The notes: a model not told the origin generated them from the letters alone. A DNA stretch of 64,000 bases from Rhodococcus sp. HM1 (GCF_023218075.1 NZ_JALPTB010000014.1:1-64000), one strand, 5' to 3'; positions 33,470 through 43,743 are shown, counted from the first letter of the stretch. Program-made: numbers and translations.

Positions 33470-34660
33470 CTAGCGGAGGCGGACGATGTCGGAGGCGACG
33501 AGGGCGTCGACCGCGGCGGCGGGGTAACCGAGTTCGGTGAGCAGCTCGGCGGTGTGCTGACCCAGGTCCGGGTCACCTTCGCTGCCGGGCTTGGGAATGC
33601 TGCCCAGATGCCAGGGTGAGCCGAGGGCGGTGTGCGATGCCCCGTCGGTGTCGCTGACCTCGATGAACAACCCGGACGCTTCGACGTCGGCACTGCGCAT
33701 GGCCTCGGGGTAGGTGTTGATCCTGCCCGCCACAACTCCGTTGGTGGTCAGCAATTCCATGGCTTCGTCGCTCGTCATCGTCGAAAATGCGCTGCGCAGC
33801 TCGATCAGCATTGCCTGCCGGTTCGCCACCCGCAGGGTGTTGCTTGCAAAGCGGGGGTCCTCGGCCAGGTCGAGGCGCCCGATGAGGCGACACAGTCGGT
33901 GGAAGTGCACGTCGGAGTAGGCGGACAGGACCAGGTTTCCGTCCTTGGTTGTCATTACGTCCGCGGCTGGGGCGATACTGGGTTGTCCGTTGCCCTTGCG
34001 GATGGGTTCCTCGCCGGTGATCAGGTATTGGCCCCAGTTCGTGCCCTGCAGGTGGAGCGCGACTTCGAGGAGCGAGACCTCGACGGTGTCGCCTTCGCCG
34101 GTGCGGAGGCGGCGCACATAGGCCGCGAGGATCGCCTGGGCGCACACGTAACCGGAGGCGACGTCGACGATCTGGGCCCCCACCTTCTGCGGCTCACGGT
34201 CGGCTTCTCCGGTGACCCACATCATCCCGCTTTCGGCCTGTGCTGCGATGTCGAGGCCGGGTCGGTACTTCGACGGTCCGTGCAGCCCGAAGCCGCTGAC
34301 GGTCGCGTAGACGATCCGGGGGTGGGCGGCGAGGATCTGGTCGGCGCCGAGTCCGAACGACTCCATGACTCCGGGGCGCAGGTTCTGTACGACGATGTCG
34401 GCGCCGGCGATCAGTTTCCGGGCGATCTCCTGTGCCTGAGGGTCTTTCAGGTCCAGTGCGATGGACCGCTTGCCGCGGTTGTAGTTCTGCAGCATGGCCT
34501 CGCCGGCTGGTCCGATCCCGCGGGCGGACTCGCCGTGCACCGGCTCGACCTTGATCACGTCCGCCCCGAGGTCCACGAGGATCTGGGTGGCGGCGGGGGC
34601 TGCGATGAATTGCCCGAAGTCGATGACGCGGACGCCGTCCAGGGGGCTGTTGATGTTCAT
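33470..34660 (-). CDS. CaiB/BaiF (family III) CoA transferase
   Basis: 396 aa from ATG 34660, overlapping the transporter stop (ATGA). The N-terminus DGVRVIDFGQFIAAPAATQILVDLGADVIKVEP is typical, and the catalytic Asp is expected in the GLDIAAQAESGMMWVTG region (residues near 160). It would activate the imported or P450-derived acid by CoA exchange with another acyl-CoA. Its place between the importer and the acyl-CoA dehydrogenase fits an entry step. Whether it is a transferase or a racemase cannot be told with certainty, but the operon favours a transferase. Confidence 0.87.
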   Translation of the reverse strand: MNINSPLDGVRVIDFGQFIAAPAATQILVDLGADVIKVEPVHGESARGIGPAGEAMLQNYNRGKRSIALDLKDPQAQEIARKLIAGADIVVQNLRPGVMESFGLGADQILAAHPRIVYATVSGFGLHGPSKYRPGLDIAAQAESGMMWVTGEADREPQKVGAQIVDVASGYVCAQAILAAYVRRLRTGEGDTVEVSLLEVALHLQGTNWGQYLITGEEPIRKGNGQPSIAPAADVMTTKDGNLVLSAYSDVHFHRLCRLIGRLDLAEDPRFASNTLRVANRQAMLIELRSAFSTMTSDEAMELLTTNGVVAGRINTYPEAMRSADVEASGLFIEVSDTDGASHTALGSPWHLGSIPKPGSEGDPDLGQHTAELLTELGYPAAAVDALVASDIVRLR

Positions 34661-35973
34661 GCTGTCTCCTCGACTCGACGGCGGATGAGGGTGATGTCGC
34701 GTTCGGGGTTGACCAGGAAGATTGCGATGACTGCGCCGACGATCATCAGGGCGCCGCTGGATTGGAAGCCGATCGCGTAGCCGGTGATCTTGTCGACGGA
34801 CGAGCCGACGGTGAAGCCGAGTACGAGCGGCGCCATCATGCCGGAGATGCTTGCGATCGCCGAGAGCATGCCCAGGACCATTCCGCGCTTCTTCGCCTGG
34901 ACAACGTCGGCGATCGCGGAGAGTGCGACGCCGAAGGCTGCGGTGTTCAGCGAGAACGCGAGGGCGATCAGGACCAGTTGCAGTCCGCCCTGGGGGAGCA
35001 GCGTGAACCCGGCCATCGAGATGCCGGCGCCGGCGACGAGCGCTGCGCTGAAGTAGCCGCGGGCGACTCGGCGGGAGACGCCCCGTGAGATGAGCCGGCC
35101 GGAGAACCAGCCCGCGGTGATGGCGCCGCCGGCGGCGAGTCCGTAGGGCAGCATCATGAGCTGACCGGCGGTGGCGGTGTCGTAACCCAGGCCTTCCTGG
35201 AGATAGACGGGCAGCCATGCGATCTTCAGGGTGGTCGACCAGTACGAGCTGAACATCAGGACCGCGATGCCGATGACGGTGCCGGTCTTCAGGATCGTTT
35301 TGTAGGGTGCGTCGACAGTCTCGACGACCACCGTCGACACCGGAGTTGTTTCGCCTTCGTCGGCGCTGCGGCCGAGGATCAGCCAGGCTCCGGCCCACAG
35401 GGTGCCGATCGCGATGAGTACGTAGAACGCGGCGTGCCAATCCCAGTGGAAGATGATCCAGGTGAGTATGGGTGCGGCGAGCAGGGTGCCGATCGAGGCG
35501 CCCGCGGAGACGAATCCGCCTGCCATCGCTCGCTTCTCCGGCGGGAACCACGAGTGTGCGGCGTGGTTGGCCAACGCGAATGCGGGGCCTTCGGCGAATC
35601 CGAGGATCACTCGGCAGGCGATGAGGACGCCGAAGCTGACGGTGCCGAGCAGCGGGATCATTGTCGCGACCCAGGTCAGCATCAGACCGGCGAGCAGCCA
35701 GCGAAGGCTTACCCGAGACGAGAGCCAGCCGAAAAACAGTGCGCCGGCAGCGAATAACCAGAAGAAGCTGCTCTGCAGGAGTCCGAACTGCTGGGAGCTC
35801 AGCCCCAGGTCGTGCTGAATCTGTACCCCGGCGAACGCGATGACGGATTTGTCGGCGTGGTTGATGAGCATGAACAGGACGAGAAGGCCGACGACGAGCC
35901 AGGCACGTCGCATCTGCGTCGGCCGTGGCGGACGTGACCGTACCGACGTATTCGTCGACCCTGTTGTATGCAT
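34657..35973 (-). CDS. MFS transporter, anion:cation symporter type
   Basis: 438 aa, about 12 hydrophobic segments. Motifs FFGWLSSRVSLRWLLAGLML after TM2 and GFAEGPAFALANHAAHSWFPPEKRA between TM4 and TM5 are typical of the ACS family, which imports organic anions such as carboxylates and aromatic acids. GGAGGG lies before the ATG at 35973. It overlaps the CoA transferase, consistent with uptake of the acid that the operon degrades. A short polar N-terminal extension precedes TM1 at about residue 22. Confidence 0.88.
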   Translation of the reverse strand: MHTTGSTNTSVRSRPPRPTQMRRAWLVVGLLVLFMLINHADKSVIAFAGVQIQHDLGLSSQQFGLLQSSFFWLFAAGALFFGWLSSRVSLRWLLAGLMLTWVATMIPLLGTVSFGVLIACRVILGFAEGPAFALANHAAHSWFPPEKRAMAGGFVSAGASIGTLLAAPILTWIIFHWDWHAAFYVLIAIGTLWAGAWLILGRSADEGETTPVSTVVVETVDAPYKTILKTGTVIGIAVLMFSSYWSTTLKIAWLPVYLQEGLGYDTATAGQLMMLPYGLAAGGAITAGWFSGRLISRGVSRRVARGYFSAALVAGAGISMAGFTLLPQGGLQLVLIALAFSLNTAAFGVALSAIADVVQAKKRGMVLGMLSAIASISGMMAPLVLGFTVGSSVDKITGYAIGFQSSGALMIVGAVIAIFLVNPERDITLIRRRVEETA

Positions 35974-36160
35974 CGTGGGATCCCTCCGAGAACAAGCGGC
36001 AGTGGCGCACCGACGAGCAGGGCAATGTCCACTCCGAAGGGAGGATCATCCAGGTGGTGGACCCGGGCGCGCCGCGATGACGTGAGTTGGTACACACCAT
36101 TCAAAGCGCGGCAATCGATCGGGTCAAAGACCAAAAAAGTAGAAGATCTACTGCAATTGC

Positions 36161-37165
36161 CTATGAATCATGGGAGACTCGGGCATTGTCTTCCCGTAGC
36201 CGGCGGTCGCCTTCCTCGCGCGTCAGCCTTCCGGCTTCGACCAGGGACAGTCCGTCTGCCATGTACCCCGCGACGGACTGGGCGAACTCCTCGAAGGAGG
36301 CCCGGGCGCAGGCCAGGAACTCGGTCGATGCCTCCGTGATCCGTCCGGGTCGGTGGACGACGCCCATCTTGCGGGTCAGGCGCGGCGAGAGTTCCCGTAC
36401 GACTCCACCGCGGAGGATCGCGTCGAGCCCACTACGCAGCGCAACGATCGACACCCCACCGCCGGCGAGGACGATCGGCAGCACCGCGCCGCGCTGGCGC
36501 ACCTCCACCGCGACATCCGGCTCGACTCCGTGCAGACGCAACGAGCGTTCGATGAAATCGCGGGTTGCCGTACCGCGCCCACTCATCACGAAAGGGACCC
36601 CGGACAACTGCTCGATCGGCACCGGGTCCGGCCACCGCGCATCGGTTCCCGGCGGACACACCAGCACCAGCTGCTGATCGATCAGTTCCTCGCCCACCAG
36701 GTCCTCGGTGGGCAGCGGCAGTGCGAGGATGCCCAGCTCACACGCTCCGGACTTGACCAGGGACACGACATCGGTGGTCTCGTCGCGTTCCTCGATGTGG
36801 AAACGGATGTCCGGGTACTGATGGCGGAACTTGGCCACCCACACCGACAGGGGGTCCGAGGACAGATCCGACAGGGACGCCACGTCGATTCGGCCGGCGC
36901 GCATCGCACCGACATCTCGGACCGCATTCTCCGCAGCGCCCACATCGCGCAGGATTGTGCGGGCCGGGCCGACAAGGGCCTCGCCGGCGGGGGCCAGTAC
37001 CAACCCCCGTCCGACCCGATGGAACAACTCGACGCCAAGATCCTTCTCGAGCTTGCGCACCGCTTGCGACAGGGACGGCTGCGCCACCCGCAGCTGTGCC
37101 GCGGCTCGTGTCACCCCGCCGCTGTCGACGACGGCGAGGAAGTACTCGAGCTGGCGCAGGTCCAT
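36161..37165 (-). CDS. LysR-family regulator
   Basis: 334 aa. An N-terminal winged HTH (MDLRQLEYFLAVVDSGGVTRAAAQLRVAQPSLSQAVRKLE region) is followed by a periplasmic-binding-protein-like effector domain (about 90-300). It is encoded on the same strand as, and 188 bp upstream of, the MFS transporter gene. The short AT-rich stretch before that gene (around 36115-36160) is a likely promoter. Local control of the operon 29484-35973 by an acid or CoA-thioester effector is expected for this family and position. Confidence 0.9.
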   Translation of the reverse strand: MDLRQLEYFLAVVDSGGVTRAAAQLRVAQPSLSQAVRKLEKDLGVELFHRVGRGLVLAPAGEALVGPARTILRDVGAAENAVRDVGAMRAGRIDVASLSDLSSDPLSVWVAKFRHQYPDIRFHIEERDETTDVVSLVKSGACELGILALPLPTEDLVGEELIDQQLVLVCPPGTDARWPDPVPIEQLSGVPFVMSGRGTATRDFIERSLRLHGVEPDVAVEVRQRGAVLPIVLAGGGVSIVALRSGLDAILRGGVVRELSPRLTRKMGVVHRPGRITEASTEFLACARASFEEFAQSVAGYMADGLSLVEAGRLTREEGDRRLREDNARVSHDS

Positions 37166-37531
37166 GATCCGAATCTAGAGGCTGAGCCGGGCGTGGCGTT
37201 CGATGTCATCGAACCATCAGTACGCGACCCAGGGACGATAGCAACTTCTTCTCCAGGCGCACCGCTGCGTGCGCGGCCGACCGCACGAACCCCGCGTCCC
37301 GATCGGAAGAGGCAGCGTTGTAGTGGGCACACTGCGCAAGCCCGATCACGGGCGACTCCGAAGGTGCACCCACCGTTCTGGATGACCATCTGCTGAAGGA
37401 GTGAAATTGGGGCAGGGCGCATAGGTGGGTGTCGGGACGCGCTGCGCCGGGCCGGTATCCGGGTGGTTCGGAGCCCTTCACACGCTGTCAGGACTACGCG
37501 CGAAGTGCGAGCGAGATGTTCACTCGTCTTG
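37166..37531. other. Gap of about 370 bp upstream of the LysR gene
   Basis: No gene, repeat or RNA signal could be supported. It must contain the LysR gene promoter (minus strand) and the downstream end of the small gene at 37532. Confidence 0.5.
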
Positions 37532-37801
37532 TCACAGCGGTTCGAACCTCATGATCGAGTCCGCTGGGGCGTGACGACGTCTGCGACCGGCCGGTGGATA
37601 GCCGAGTTTGTGTGCGCAGAGAGCTTTCAGACGGCGCCGGACCTGGACGTCGATACTCGGATGTTCGTCGAGGAGACTCTGCAGGCGGTGGTAGAAGTCG
37701 ATGGGTAGGAGTCCGAACTCGGGCAGGATGTGCTCGTCACCGCCACCGTAGGGTGCCCACCGCACGGCGAAGTCGAGCAGCGCGACTTCATCTTTCGTCA
37801 C
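37532..37801 (-). CDS. Small actinobacterial protein resembling DUF3263
   Basis: 89 aa from GTG 37801, with AAAGGAG seven bases upstream. The N-terminal half, LLDFAVRWAPYGGGDEHILPEFGLLP with DFYHRLQSLLDEH, recalls the DUF3263 core (LDFE-xW-xY-G-KE...S-xxYYQxLxxLID), a small helix-turn-helix-like protein common in actinomycetes. The tail is very basic (GRRRRH), consistent with nucleic-acid binding. It is separated by a hairpin from the aldehyde dehydrogenase gene. It may be a regulator of the P450 operon or an independent gene. Confidence 0.6.
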   Translation of the reverse strand: MTKDEVALLDFAVRWAPYGGGDEHILPEFGLLPIDFYHRLQSLLDEHPSIDVQVRRRLKALCAHKLGYPPAGRRRRHAPADSIMRFEPL

Positions 37802-37828
37802 TGTGCTCCTTTCCTGAAATTCACCACC

Positions 37829-37864
37829 GTGGGCGGGGCTACCTGTATATGCAGCCCCGCCCAC
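37829..37864 (-). terminator. Terminator of the P450 operon
   Basis: A perfect 12-bp stem (GTGGGCGGGGCT at 37829-37840 with complement at 37853-37864) and a 12-nt loop, five bases beyond the stop codon of the aldehyde dehydrogenase gene on the minus strand. Confidence 0.78.
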
Positions 37865-37868
37865 CGTG

Positions 37869-39314
37869 TCAGCGCACGTCGAGGTAGATGCTCTTGAGCT
37901 GTTGGTAGCCCGCCAGTCCTTCGGGCCCGAGTTCCCGCCCGAGTCCGCTGTTCTTGATGCCGCCGAAGGGGGCGGTCGGATCGTTGGCGTAGCCGTTGAT
38001 GCCGACCGTTCCGCTGGCGATGTTGCGGGCGAAGCGTGCACCGCGTTCGGGGTCGGCGGTCCAGACCGAACCACCGAGGCCGTAGTCCGAGTGGTTGGCG
38101 ATGGCGATTGCCTCGGCTTCATCGGTGTAGGGGATGACCGACAGCACCGGGCCGAAGATCTCCTCCTGCGCGATGGTGTGCCCCGTCTCGACGTCGGCGA
38201 ATACCGTGGGTTCGACGAACCAGCCGTGATCTGCCCCGGCAGGACGCTTGCCGCCGGTGGTGATCCGCCCACCGTCCGACTTACCCTTCTCGATGTAGCC
38301 TTCGACGCGATCGCGTTGACGGGCCGAGACCAGCGGTCCCATCTGCGTCGCTTCCGAGAGCGGGTCGCCGACGGACACACCCTTCGCGAGATCCGTAATA
38401 GTGTCGACGATCTCGTCGTAGCGTGAACGCGGCGCGAGTACCCGGGTGCCGAGCCAGCAGATCTGGCCGTTGTTGAGAAGCGTTGCGGCATAGAAGGATT
38501 CGATGTTGGCTGCGAGGTCGGCATCGTCGAGGACGACCGCGGCGGACTTGCCGCCGAGTTCGAGAGTGACCGGACGCAGCAGTTCACCGCAGGTGCGGGC
38601 AATGGTGCGGCCGGCTGCGGTGGAACCGGTGAACGAGACCTTGTCGATGCCCGGGTGGGCGACGAGGTAGGCGCCGAGTTCGCGTCCGCCCGGGACGATG
38701 TTGAGCACACCCGCAGGAAGGCCCGCCGCGATCGCCGCTTCGGCCATCAGGAAGGCGTCGAGCACGGTCTCCGGAGACGGCTTGAGAACGACGGTGCAGC
38801 CGGCGGCGAGCGCCGGAGCGATCTTGAGGAACGTGATGGCCTGGGGGACGTTCCACGGCACGATGGCGCCGACGACGCCGATGGGAGAGCGGGTGACGAG
38901 GGTCGATCCGCCGAGCATGCCGGGTCGGATCTCGTCCTCCTGCTTGGCCGTCATCTCGGCGTAGTAACGCAGCAGGAGAGGTGGGAAGCCACCCTCGAAT
39001 TGTCGGGCGAGGCTGATGGGCATGCCGTTCTGGCTGCTCACCCGGGTCGCGGTGTCCTCGGCGCGGGATTCGAGTTCGTCGGCGAAGCGGCCCAGGACCT
39101 CGGCGCGCCGGGCGGCGCTCCACGACGCCCAGCCGTCCGGGCCGGTGAAGGCCGCGCGGGCGGCCTCGACCGCATCGTCGATGTCGGACTCGGTACCGTC
39201 CGGCACCGAGCCGATCCGCTGTTCGGTGCTCGGCGAGATGACCGGAATCGTCGAATCGCCGGACGGCCGTACCCATCCGCCGCGGATGTAGAGATCGGTG
39301 TAGTCGATCGTCAT
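37869..39314 (-). CDS. Aldehyde dehydrogenase (NAD-dependent)
   Basis: 481 aa from ATG 39314. Standard family: IVPWNVPQAITFLKIAPALA, the VSFTGSTAAGRTIA Rossmann loop, catalytic Glu in LELGGKSAAV and catalytic Cys in NNGQICWLGTR. In the operon P450, ferredoxin reductase, alcohol dehydrogenase, aldehyde dehydrogenase, it would oxidise the aldehyde from the alcohol dehydrogenase at 39353 to the acid. This mirrors the P450terp operon, where a hydroxylated terpenoid is carried to the carboxylic acid. It ends at a hairpin terminator. Confidence 0.9.
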   Translation of the reverse strand: MTIDYTDLYIRGGWVRPSGDSTIPVISPSTEQRIGSVPDGTESDIDDAVEAARAAFTGPDGWASWSAARRAEVLGRFADELESRAEDTATRVSSQNGMPISLARQFEGGFPPLLLRYYAEMTAKQEDEIRPGMLGGSTLVTRSPIGVVGAIVPWNVPQAITFLKIAPALAAGCTVVLKPSPETVLDAFLMAEAAIAAGLPAGVLNIVPGGRELGAYLVAHPGIDKVSFTGSTAAGRTIARTCGELLRPVTLELGGKSAAVVLDDADLAANIESFYAATLLNNGQICWLGTRVLAPRSRYDEIVDTITDLAKGVSVGDPLSEATQMGPLVSARQRDRVEGYIEKGKSDGGRITTGGKRPAGADHGWFVEPTVFADVETGHTIAQEEIFGPVLSVIPYTDEAEAIAIANHSDYGLGGSVWTADPERGARFARNIASGTVGINGYANDPTAPFGGIKNSGLGRELGPEGLAGYQQLKSIYLDVR

Positions 39315-39352
39315 CGGGGTGTCCTTCTCGGAAAGTGTGTCGGGTGGAGTGG

Positions 39353-40474
39353 TCAGTCCTGCACGAGCACGGGCTTGAGCACCTCGCCCCGGTGCTGGGC
39401 CTCGATTGCGTCGTTGATCTTCGCGAAGGGGAAGGTGGTGACGAGCTTGTCGAGCGGGAACCTGCCCGCCTTGTAGAGCTCCACCAGTTCGGGGATGAAT
39501 TCGTCGGGGACACTGTCGCCCTCGATGATTCCGGTGATCGTGAGTCCCATGGCGAGGGAGCTGATGATGTTCAGTGGCACGGATGCTGCCGGGTCGGCGG
39601 GCACGCCGATGAGGCCGATCGTGCCGTGGAAGGTCATGGCGCCGACGAGCGACTCGATTACTGCCGGGACGCCGGAGGTGTCGATCGCGTAGTCGACACC
39701 GGCGGGGACGATGGCGCGGACCTGCTCGACGAGTGGGCCGGCGGCCGGGTCGACGACGTGGGTGGCGCCCAGTTCGAGGGCGAGTTCGCGCCGGGACCGG
39801 TGGGGTTCGACGGCGATGATGGTGGTGCAGCCCTGCACGACGGCGCCCATGACGGCGGCCAGGCCGACGGAGCCGGCGCCGGCGATGAGTACTGCGGAGC
39901 CGGGACCGCAGTTCAGGGAGCGCATCACTGCCCCTGCGCCGGTCTGGATGCCGCATCCGAGGGGTGCGAGCAGTTCCGCGGGGACGTCGTCGGGAACTTT
40001 CACGACGTTGCGCTCGAACGCGAGACTGTGGGTGGCGAAGGAGGATTGGCCGAAGAACAGGCCGGTGAGTTTTTCCCCGTCGGTGGTGGTGATCGGCCCG
40101 GTTCCGTCGTCGCGCACCCCGTCGTAGGCGAGGTGCATGAATTGGTGGCAGTAGGACGGTGCACCCGTGGTGCACGACGGGCAGGTCCCACAGCTGTTGA
40201 AGGTGATACTGACACGGTCGCCGGGTGCCACTTTGGTGACGCCGGGGCCGACTTCTCGAACGATGCCGCATCCTTCGTGGCCGAGCACGGCGGGCAGCGC
40301 GGTCGGGAGGGCGCCGTCGCGTGCAGCGAGGTCGGTGTGGCAGATGCCGACGGCCTCGATCTCGACGAGAACCTCACCGGCCCTGGGTCCCTCGATGGTG
40401 ATCGGCTCGAGGGTGAATTCGGTGTGCGGCTCTCTCGCGACTGCTGCGAGTGCTTCCATCGTCACGTACTCCAT
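39353..40474 (-). CDS. Zinc-dependent alcohol dehydrogenase (aryl/allylic alcohol type)
   Basis: 373 aa. Medium-chain dehydrogenase: catalytic zinc Cys in [12 protein letters not shown] and GHEGCGIV, structural zinc set CGTCPSC...YC, and the NAD-binding segment [16 protein letters not shown] with an acidic residue after the next strand ([10 protein letters not shown]). The length and motifs match benzyl- or aryl-alcohol dehydrogenases. Between the ferredoxin reductase and aldehyde dehydrogenase genes, it would oxidise the primary alcohol made by the P450. Confidence 0.9.
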   Translation of the reverse strand: MEYVTMEALAAVAREPHTEFTLEPITIEGPRAGEVLVEIEAVGICHTDLAARDGALPTALPAVLGHEGCGIVREVGPGVTKVAPGDRVSITFNSCGTCPSCTTGAPSYCHQFMHLAYDGVRDDGTGPITTTDGEKLTGLFFGQSSFATHSLAFERNVVKVPDDVPAELLAPLGCGIQTGAGAVMRSLNCGPGSAVLIAGAGSVGLAAVMGAVVQGCTTIIAVEPHRSRRELALELGATHVVDPAAGPLVEQVRAIVPAGVDYAIDTSGVPAVIESLVGAMTFHGTIGLIGVPADPAASVPLNIISSLAMGLTITGIIEGDSVPDEFIPELVELYKAGRFPLDKLVTTFPFAKINDAIEAQHRGEVLKPVLVQD

Positions 40475-40516
40475 ATCTTGTGGGCCGACCCGTGGGCCGG
40501 CGGAGATCGAAATGCT

Positions 40517-41746
40517 CTACAGAACGGCGTCCCGCAACGAGGTCGCGGGGTCGGCGAGTGCGGTGGGGTCGAGCTTGGTGCGGTCGCCGATAAAGCGTTT
40601 GCCGGCCATGAATTCGGCTGCGGCGTTTACGGTCTCGACGGCGACGGGGACGCCGTCGCTGTCGAGGTGGAACAAGGCGAAGGAGGACTCGGACGGATCT
40701 CCGCGCAGAACAGCCCGGGTGTCGGGATCGACCATCCCGGCCATCTTCATCCTCAGGTCGAACTGATCGGACCAGAACCACGGCACCTCGTGTGGTGGCC
40801 GGGGTGCGCTCATGATGACAGCGGCCGCCTGTTTCGCCTGTTCCACCGCGCTGGGAATGCTTTCCAGTCGCACCATCTTGCCGAGGGTGTCGTGCAGGCG
40901 ATAGGTCACGTCCCCGATGGCGAGGACATGCGGATCGCTGGTGCGGGCCGAACCGTCCACCACGACCCCGGCGAGGCACTCGATGCCTGCCTCCCGCGCC
41001 AGCGCGTCATTGGGGATCGCTCCCACTCCCACCAGTACCAGGTCACACGCGATGTCGGTGCCGTCGGCGAGGGTGACTCCACCGACGCGACCGGCTGTCC
41101 CGGTGATTTCCCGGACCTCGGCACCTGTGAGGATGCGCGTGCCGCGGTCTCGGTGGAAGCGGGTGAGGGCGGCGGACAGTTCCGGGCTGGCGACCCGGGC
41201 CAGTACCCGTTCCTCCCGCTCGATGACCGTGACCTCGCCCCCGCGGGCGCGGGCCGATGCCGCGACCTCGAGTCCGACGTACCCGCCACCGACGATGGCC
41301 AGCGAGGATCCGCTGTGGACTGCCTTGCGCAATTGCGCGGCGTCGGCGAGCGTGCGCAGGCTCAGGACACCGTCGAGATCACTACCGGGGATGGTCAGCG
41401 TCCGTGGTGCGGCGCCGGTGGCGAGGACGAGCGTCGTGTACTCGAGGATGGAACCGGACGCCGTCGTCGCAGTGCGGGCGTCCCGGTCGATGTGCACGAC
41501 CTGGTCACCCAGTCGGGTGTCGATGGCGTTGTCGACGTAGAACGATTCCGGCTTGAGCCATTGCACGAACTCGTCGTCGGCGTACTTCTTCGACAGAGGC
41601 GGGCGATGATACGGCGGATGTGTTTCCTCTCCGCACAGGATGATTCGGCCGTCGAACTTCTGTTGGCGGAGCAGACCGGCGAGTGTGCCACCGGCATGCC
41701 CGGCCCCGACGATCACCACGGTGGGTGAGGGGTGTGGCGTGGGCAT
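40517..41746 (-). CDS. Ferredoxin reductase of the P450 system
   Basis: 409 aa. A putidaredoxin/rubredoxin reductase-type flavoprotein with FAD motif [18 protein letters not shown], the second dinucleotide motif [18 protein letters not shown] and the late FAD motif [10 protein letters not shown]. It would pass electrons from NADH to the 2Fe-2S ferredoxin encoded divergently at 43423. The stop of the upstream P450 gene is only a few bases from its start, so the two are translated together. Confidence 0.92.
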   Translation of the reverse strand: MPTPHPSPTVVIVGAGHAGGTLAGLLRQQKFDGRIILCGEETHPPYHRPPLSKKYADDEFVQWLKPESFYVDNAIDTRLGDQVVHIDRDARTATTASGSILEYTTLVLATGAAPRTLTIPGSDLDGVLSLRTLADAAQLRKAVHSGSSLAIVGGGYVGLEVAASARARGGEVTVIEREERVLARVASPELSAALTRFHRDRGTRILTGAEVREITGTAGRVGGVTLADGTDIACDLVLVGVGAIPNDALAREAGIECLAGVVVDGSARTSDPHVLAIGDVTYRLHDTLGKMVRLESIPSAVEQAKQAAAVIMSAPRPPHEVPWFWSDQFDLRMKMAGMVDPDTRAVLRGDPSESSFALFHLDSDGVPVAVETVNAAAEFMAGKRFIGDRTKLDPTALADPATSLRDAVL

Positions 41747-41750
41747 CGTG

Positions 41751-43073
41751 CTACCCGGCGAACTCGATCTCGACGGGCATGTTCTTGAGGCCGCCGACGA
41801 AATTGGTCTGGATCATCTTGGTGTCGTCCACCAGTTGGAGCGACTCGATGTGGGGGAGCAGTTCCTCGAACATGATCCGCAGCTCCAGCTTCGCCAGGTG
41901 CTGGCCGATGCACATGTGCGGGCCGTAGCCGAAGGCGATGTGCTTGTTGGGCCGGCGGGTGATGTCGAAGCGATCGGGGTCGGGGATGACCTCCGCGTCG
42001 CGATTGCCCGACTGGTACAGCAACATGAAGCGGTCGCCCTTCTTGATGTCACGGCCGCGCAGCGTGTAGTCCTGCGTCGCCTGACGCATGAAATGCTTGA
42101 CCGGCGAGGCCCAACGCAGCGACTCGTTCACAAGGTGCGGAGCGAGCGACAGATCGGCCTTCACCTTGGCGAGTTGGTCCGGGTTGCGACCGAGTTCGAG
42201 AATGCCTCCCGCAAGAGTGCTCGAGGTGGTGTCGTGGCCCGCGGTCGCGATGGCGATGAACCAGCCGTAGGCCACCTCGTTCGGGTAGTAGTCACCGTTC
42301 TTGTCGCGGGCGAGGGAGATGATCGTGGCGAGGTCGTCCCGGGGGTTGGCGCGGCGATCCTGGAGCAGTCGTTCGAAGTAGGCGTAGAAGTCCTGGATCG
42401 TGGCCACCCACTGCTTGGCGGCGGCGTCCGGGGTGAGCGGTTCGACATCCTCGCGGATGGCGTCGGGGTCGGCCGTCCCGAAGAACTCCTGCGTCAGGGC
42501 CATCATGCGGGGCTCGTCCTCCTCGGGCACCCCGAACAGGCTCATGATGACGTGCAGGGGGTAGTACAGGGCGAAGTCCTTGACGAAGTCGATGCGGCCG
42601 TCTGTCTCGAGGAGTCGGGCGACGGACGCCTTCGCCAGGTCACGGATGGTGGTTTCCCACTTCGCGAGGTTGGTCGGCCGGAACCAGTCGACGGCGATGT
42701 CCTTGATCTCGGTGTGCTCGGGCGGATCGAGGTAGGTGAGCGTCTCCAGGATGCGGAGACTGCCGTTGTTGATGCTCTTGGTGAACTCGTCGCCGGCCTG
42801 GTTCGCCAAGATCGGGTTGACCGACCCCTTGTTCTCACCACCCGCGCTGGTGAAGATGTCGGGCTGACGCTCGATCTCCATGATGTCGTCGTGCTTGCTC
42901 ACCAGCCACAGCGGGTCGTACCCCTCGACGACAGCACGGCCGAGTGGATTGTTCTCGCGCAACCAACGGTAGGCCTCGAACAACTCGTCGTTGTCCCGGT
43001 GCCCTTCGGGCAACACGATCCGGCGGGCGACGGCGTCCGGGATCAGCTCTGTGACCTGCTCTGTAGTGCTCAT
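41751..43073 (-). CDS. Cytochrome P450, CYP108 (P450terp)-like
   Basis: 440 aa. Heme ligand C388 in [12 protein letters not shown]-helix AGHDTTSS (278-285), ExxR at 317-320. Many segments agree with my memory of alpha-terpineol hydroxylase P450terp: [55 protein letters not shown] and [14 protein letters not shown]111 (linalool) is the next nearest possibility. It probably hydroxylates an allylic methyl of a monoterpenoid or similar alicyclic substrate. It heads the minus-strand operon with its reductase and the alcohol and aldehyde dehydrogenases. The substrate is inferred. Confidence 0.87.
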   Translation of the reverse strand: MSTTEQVTELIPDAVARRIVLPEGHRDNDELFEAYRWLRENNPLGRAVVEGYDPLWLVSKHDDIMEIERQPDIFTSAGGENKGSVNPILANQAGDEFTKSINNGSLRILETLTYLDPPEHTEIKDIAVDWFRPTNLAKWETTIRDLAKASVARLLETDGRIDFVKDFALYYPLHVIMSLFGVPEEDEPRMMALTQEFFGTADPDAIREDVEPLTPDAAAKQWVATIQDFYAYFERLLQDRRANPRDDLATIISLARDKNGDYYPNEVAYGWFIAIATAGHDTTSSTLAGGILELGRNPDQLAKVKADLSLAPHLVNESLRWASPVKHFMRQATQDYTLRGRDIKKGDRFMLLYQSGNRDAEVIPDPDRFDITRRPNKHIAFGYGPHMCIGQHLAKLELRIMFEELLPHIESLQLVDDTKMIQTNFVGGLKNMPVEIEFAG

Positions 43074-43422
43074 CGAATCCCCTTCGTGATGCTGTGAGAT
43101 GTGGCGCCGAACGCTGCGGCGCTCACGTCGGCCGATGTGAGTTCAGCCTGTCAGCAGCGGGGGTGAGGGGCATCACACCAGCGAACGAAAGTTGTCTATC
43201 TAACGGGGGATGTGGCCCCGGTCACTCTGCTGTCGCTTGCTGGTGGCGGCGCAGTTTTCACCCCATGGGAGGGGGGTAATCGGCCGATGTGGTGATGTGC
43301 GCGTCCAGTGACCGGCGACACAATTTCGGTCATGGAGAACGCGGCCGTACCCATCCGGGTGCATCGCCCCGCACCCGCGACGACCGCGCAGATGTTCACC
43401 GGTCGACCCGAAGGAGATTGCC
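43074..43422. promoter_or_regulatory. Divergent promoter region of P450 and ferredoxin genes
   Basis: About 350 bp between the two divergent start codons, no gene. A 10-bp palindrome ATCGGCCGAT (43279-43288) lies on the ferredoxin side, and an AT-richer AAAGTTGTCTATCTAACG stretch (about 43187-43204) is a possible P450 promoter. The GAF-LuxR regulators at 43806-45900 are natural candidates to bind here. No dyad like that of the dikinase operators was seen. Confidence 0.4.
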
Positions 43423-43743
43423 ATGCCCAACGTCGTGTACCAGCTTCCGGATGGTTCGACGGCGTCCGTCGACGTCCCGTCCGGCCAGACTGTGATGGAC
43501 GGATCGGTACGCAACAACCTTCCCGGCATCGTCGCCGAATGCGGGGGCAGCTGCTCGTGCGCAACCTGCCACGTGTACGTGGACGAAGGTTCCGCCGCGG
43601 TGTTCAGTGAGCCGACACCAGAGGAACAGGACCTTCTCGAGTTTCTCGATGGTGTCCAGCCGTGCTCTCGCCTCGCTTGCCAGCTGGTGCTGACCCCCGA
43701 CGTGGACACCGTCAAGGTGACCGTGCCGGCTTCGGGCGACTGA
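43423..43743 (+). CDS. 2Fe-2S ferredoxin (terpredoxin/adrenodoxin type)
   Basis: 106 aa with GAAGGAGA before the ATG. Cluster ligands C40-x5-C46-x2-C49 and C86 are in place (GIVAECGGSCSCATCHVYVD ... RLACQL), as in putidaredoxin and terpredoxin, to which the sequence IVAECGGSC is especially close. It would shuttle electrons from the reductase at 40517 to the P450 at 41751. It is transcribed divergently from them, unlike in the classical operons. Confidence 0.93.
   Translation: MPNVVYQLPDGSTASVDVPSGQTVMDGSVRNNLPGIVAECGGSCSCATCHVYVDEGSAAVFSEPTPEEQDLLEFLDGVQPCSRLACQLVLTPDVDTVKVTVPASGD

Noticed and set aside
33470-36100. Apparent 876-aa fusion protein extending upstream of the CoA transferase
   Set aside because: The N-terminal half lies out of frame over the MFS transporter gene and is Arg/Pro-rich; the true start is ATG 34660 overlapping the transporter stop.
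37869-40271. Apparent 800-aa extension of the aldehyde dehydrogenase
   Set aside because: The extra N-terminal sequence is a shadow of the alcohol dehydrogenase gene; the family start is ATG 39314.
39335-41728. 797-codon plus-strand frame rich in Asp, Gly and Val
   Set aside because: Antisense to alcohol dehydrogenase and ferredoxin reductase genes with intact cofactor motifs; the frame is a codon-bias artefact.
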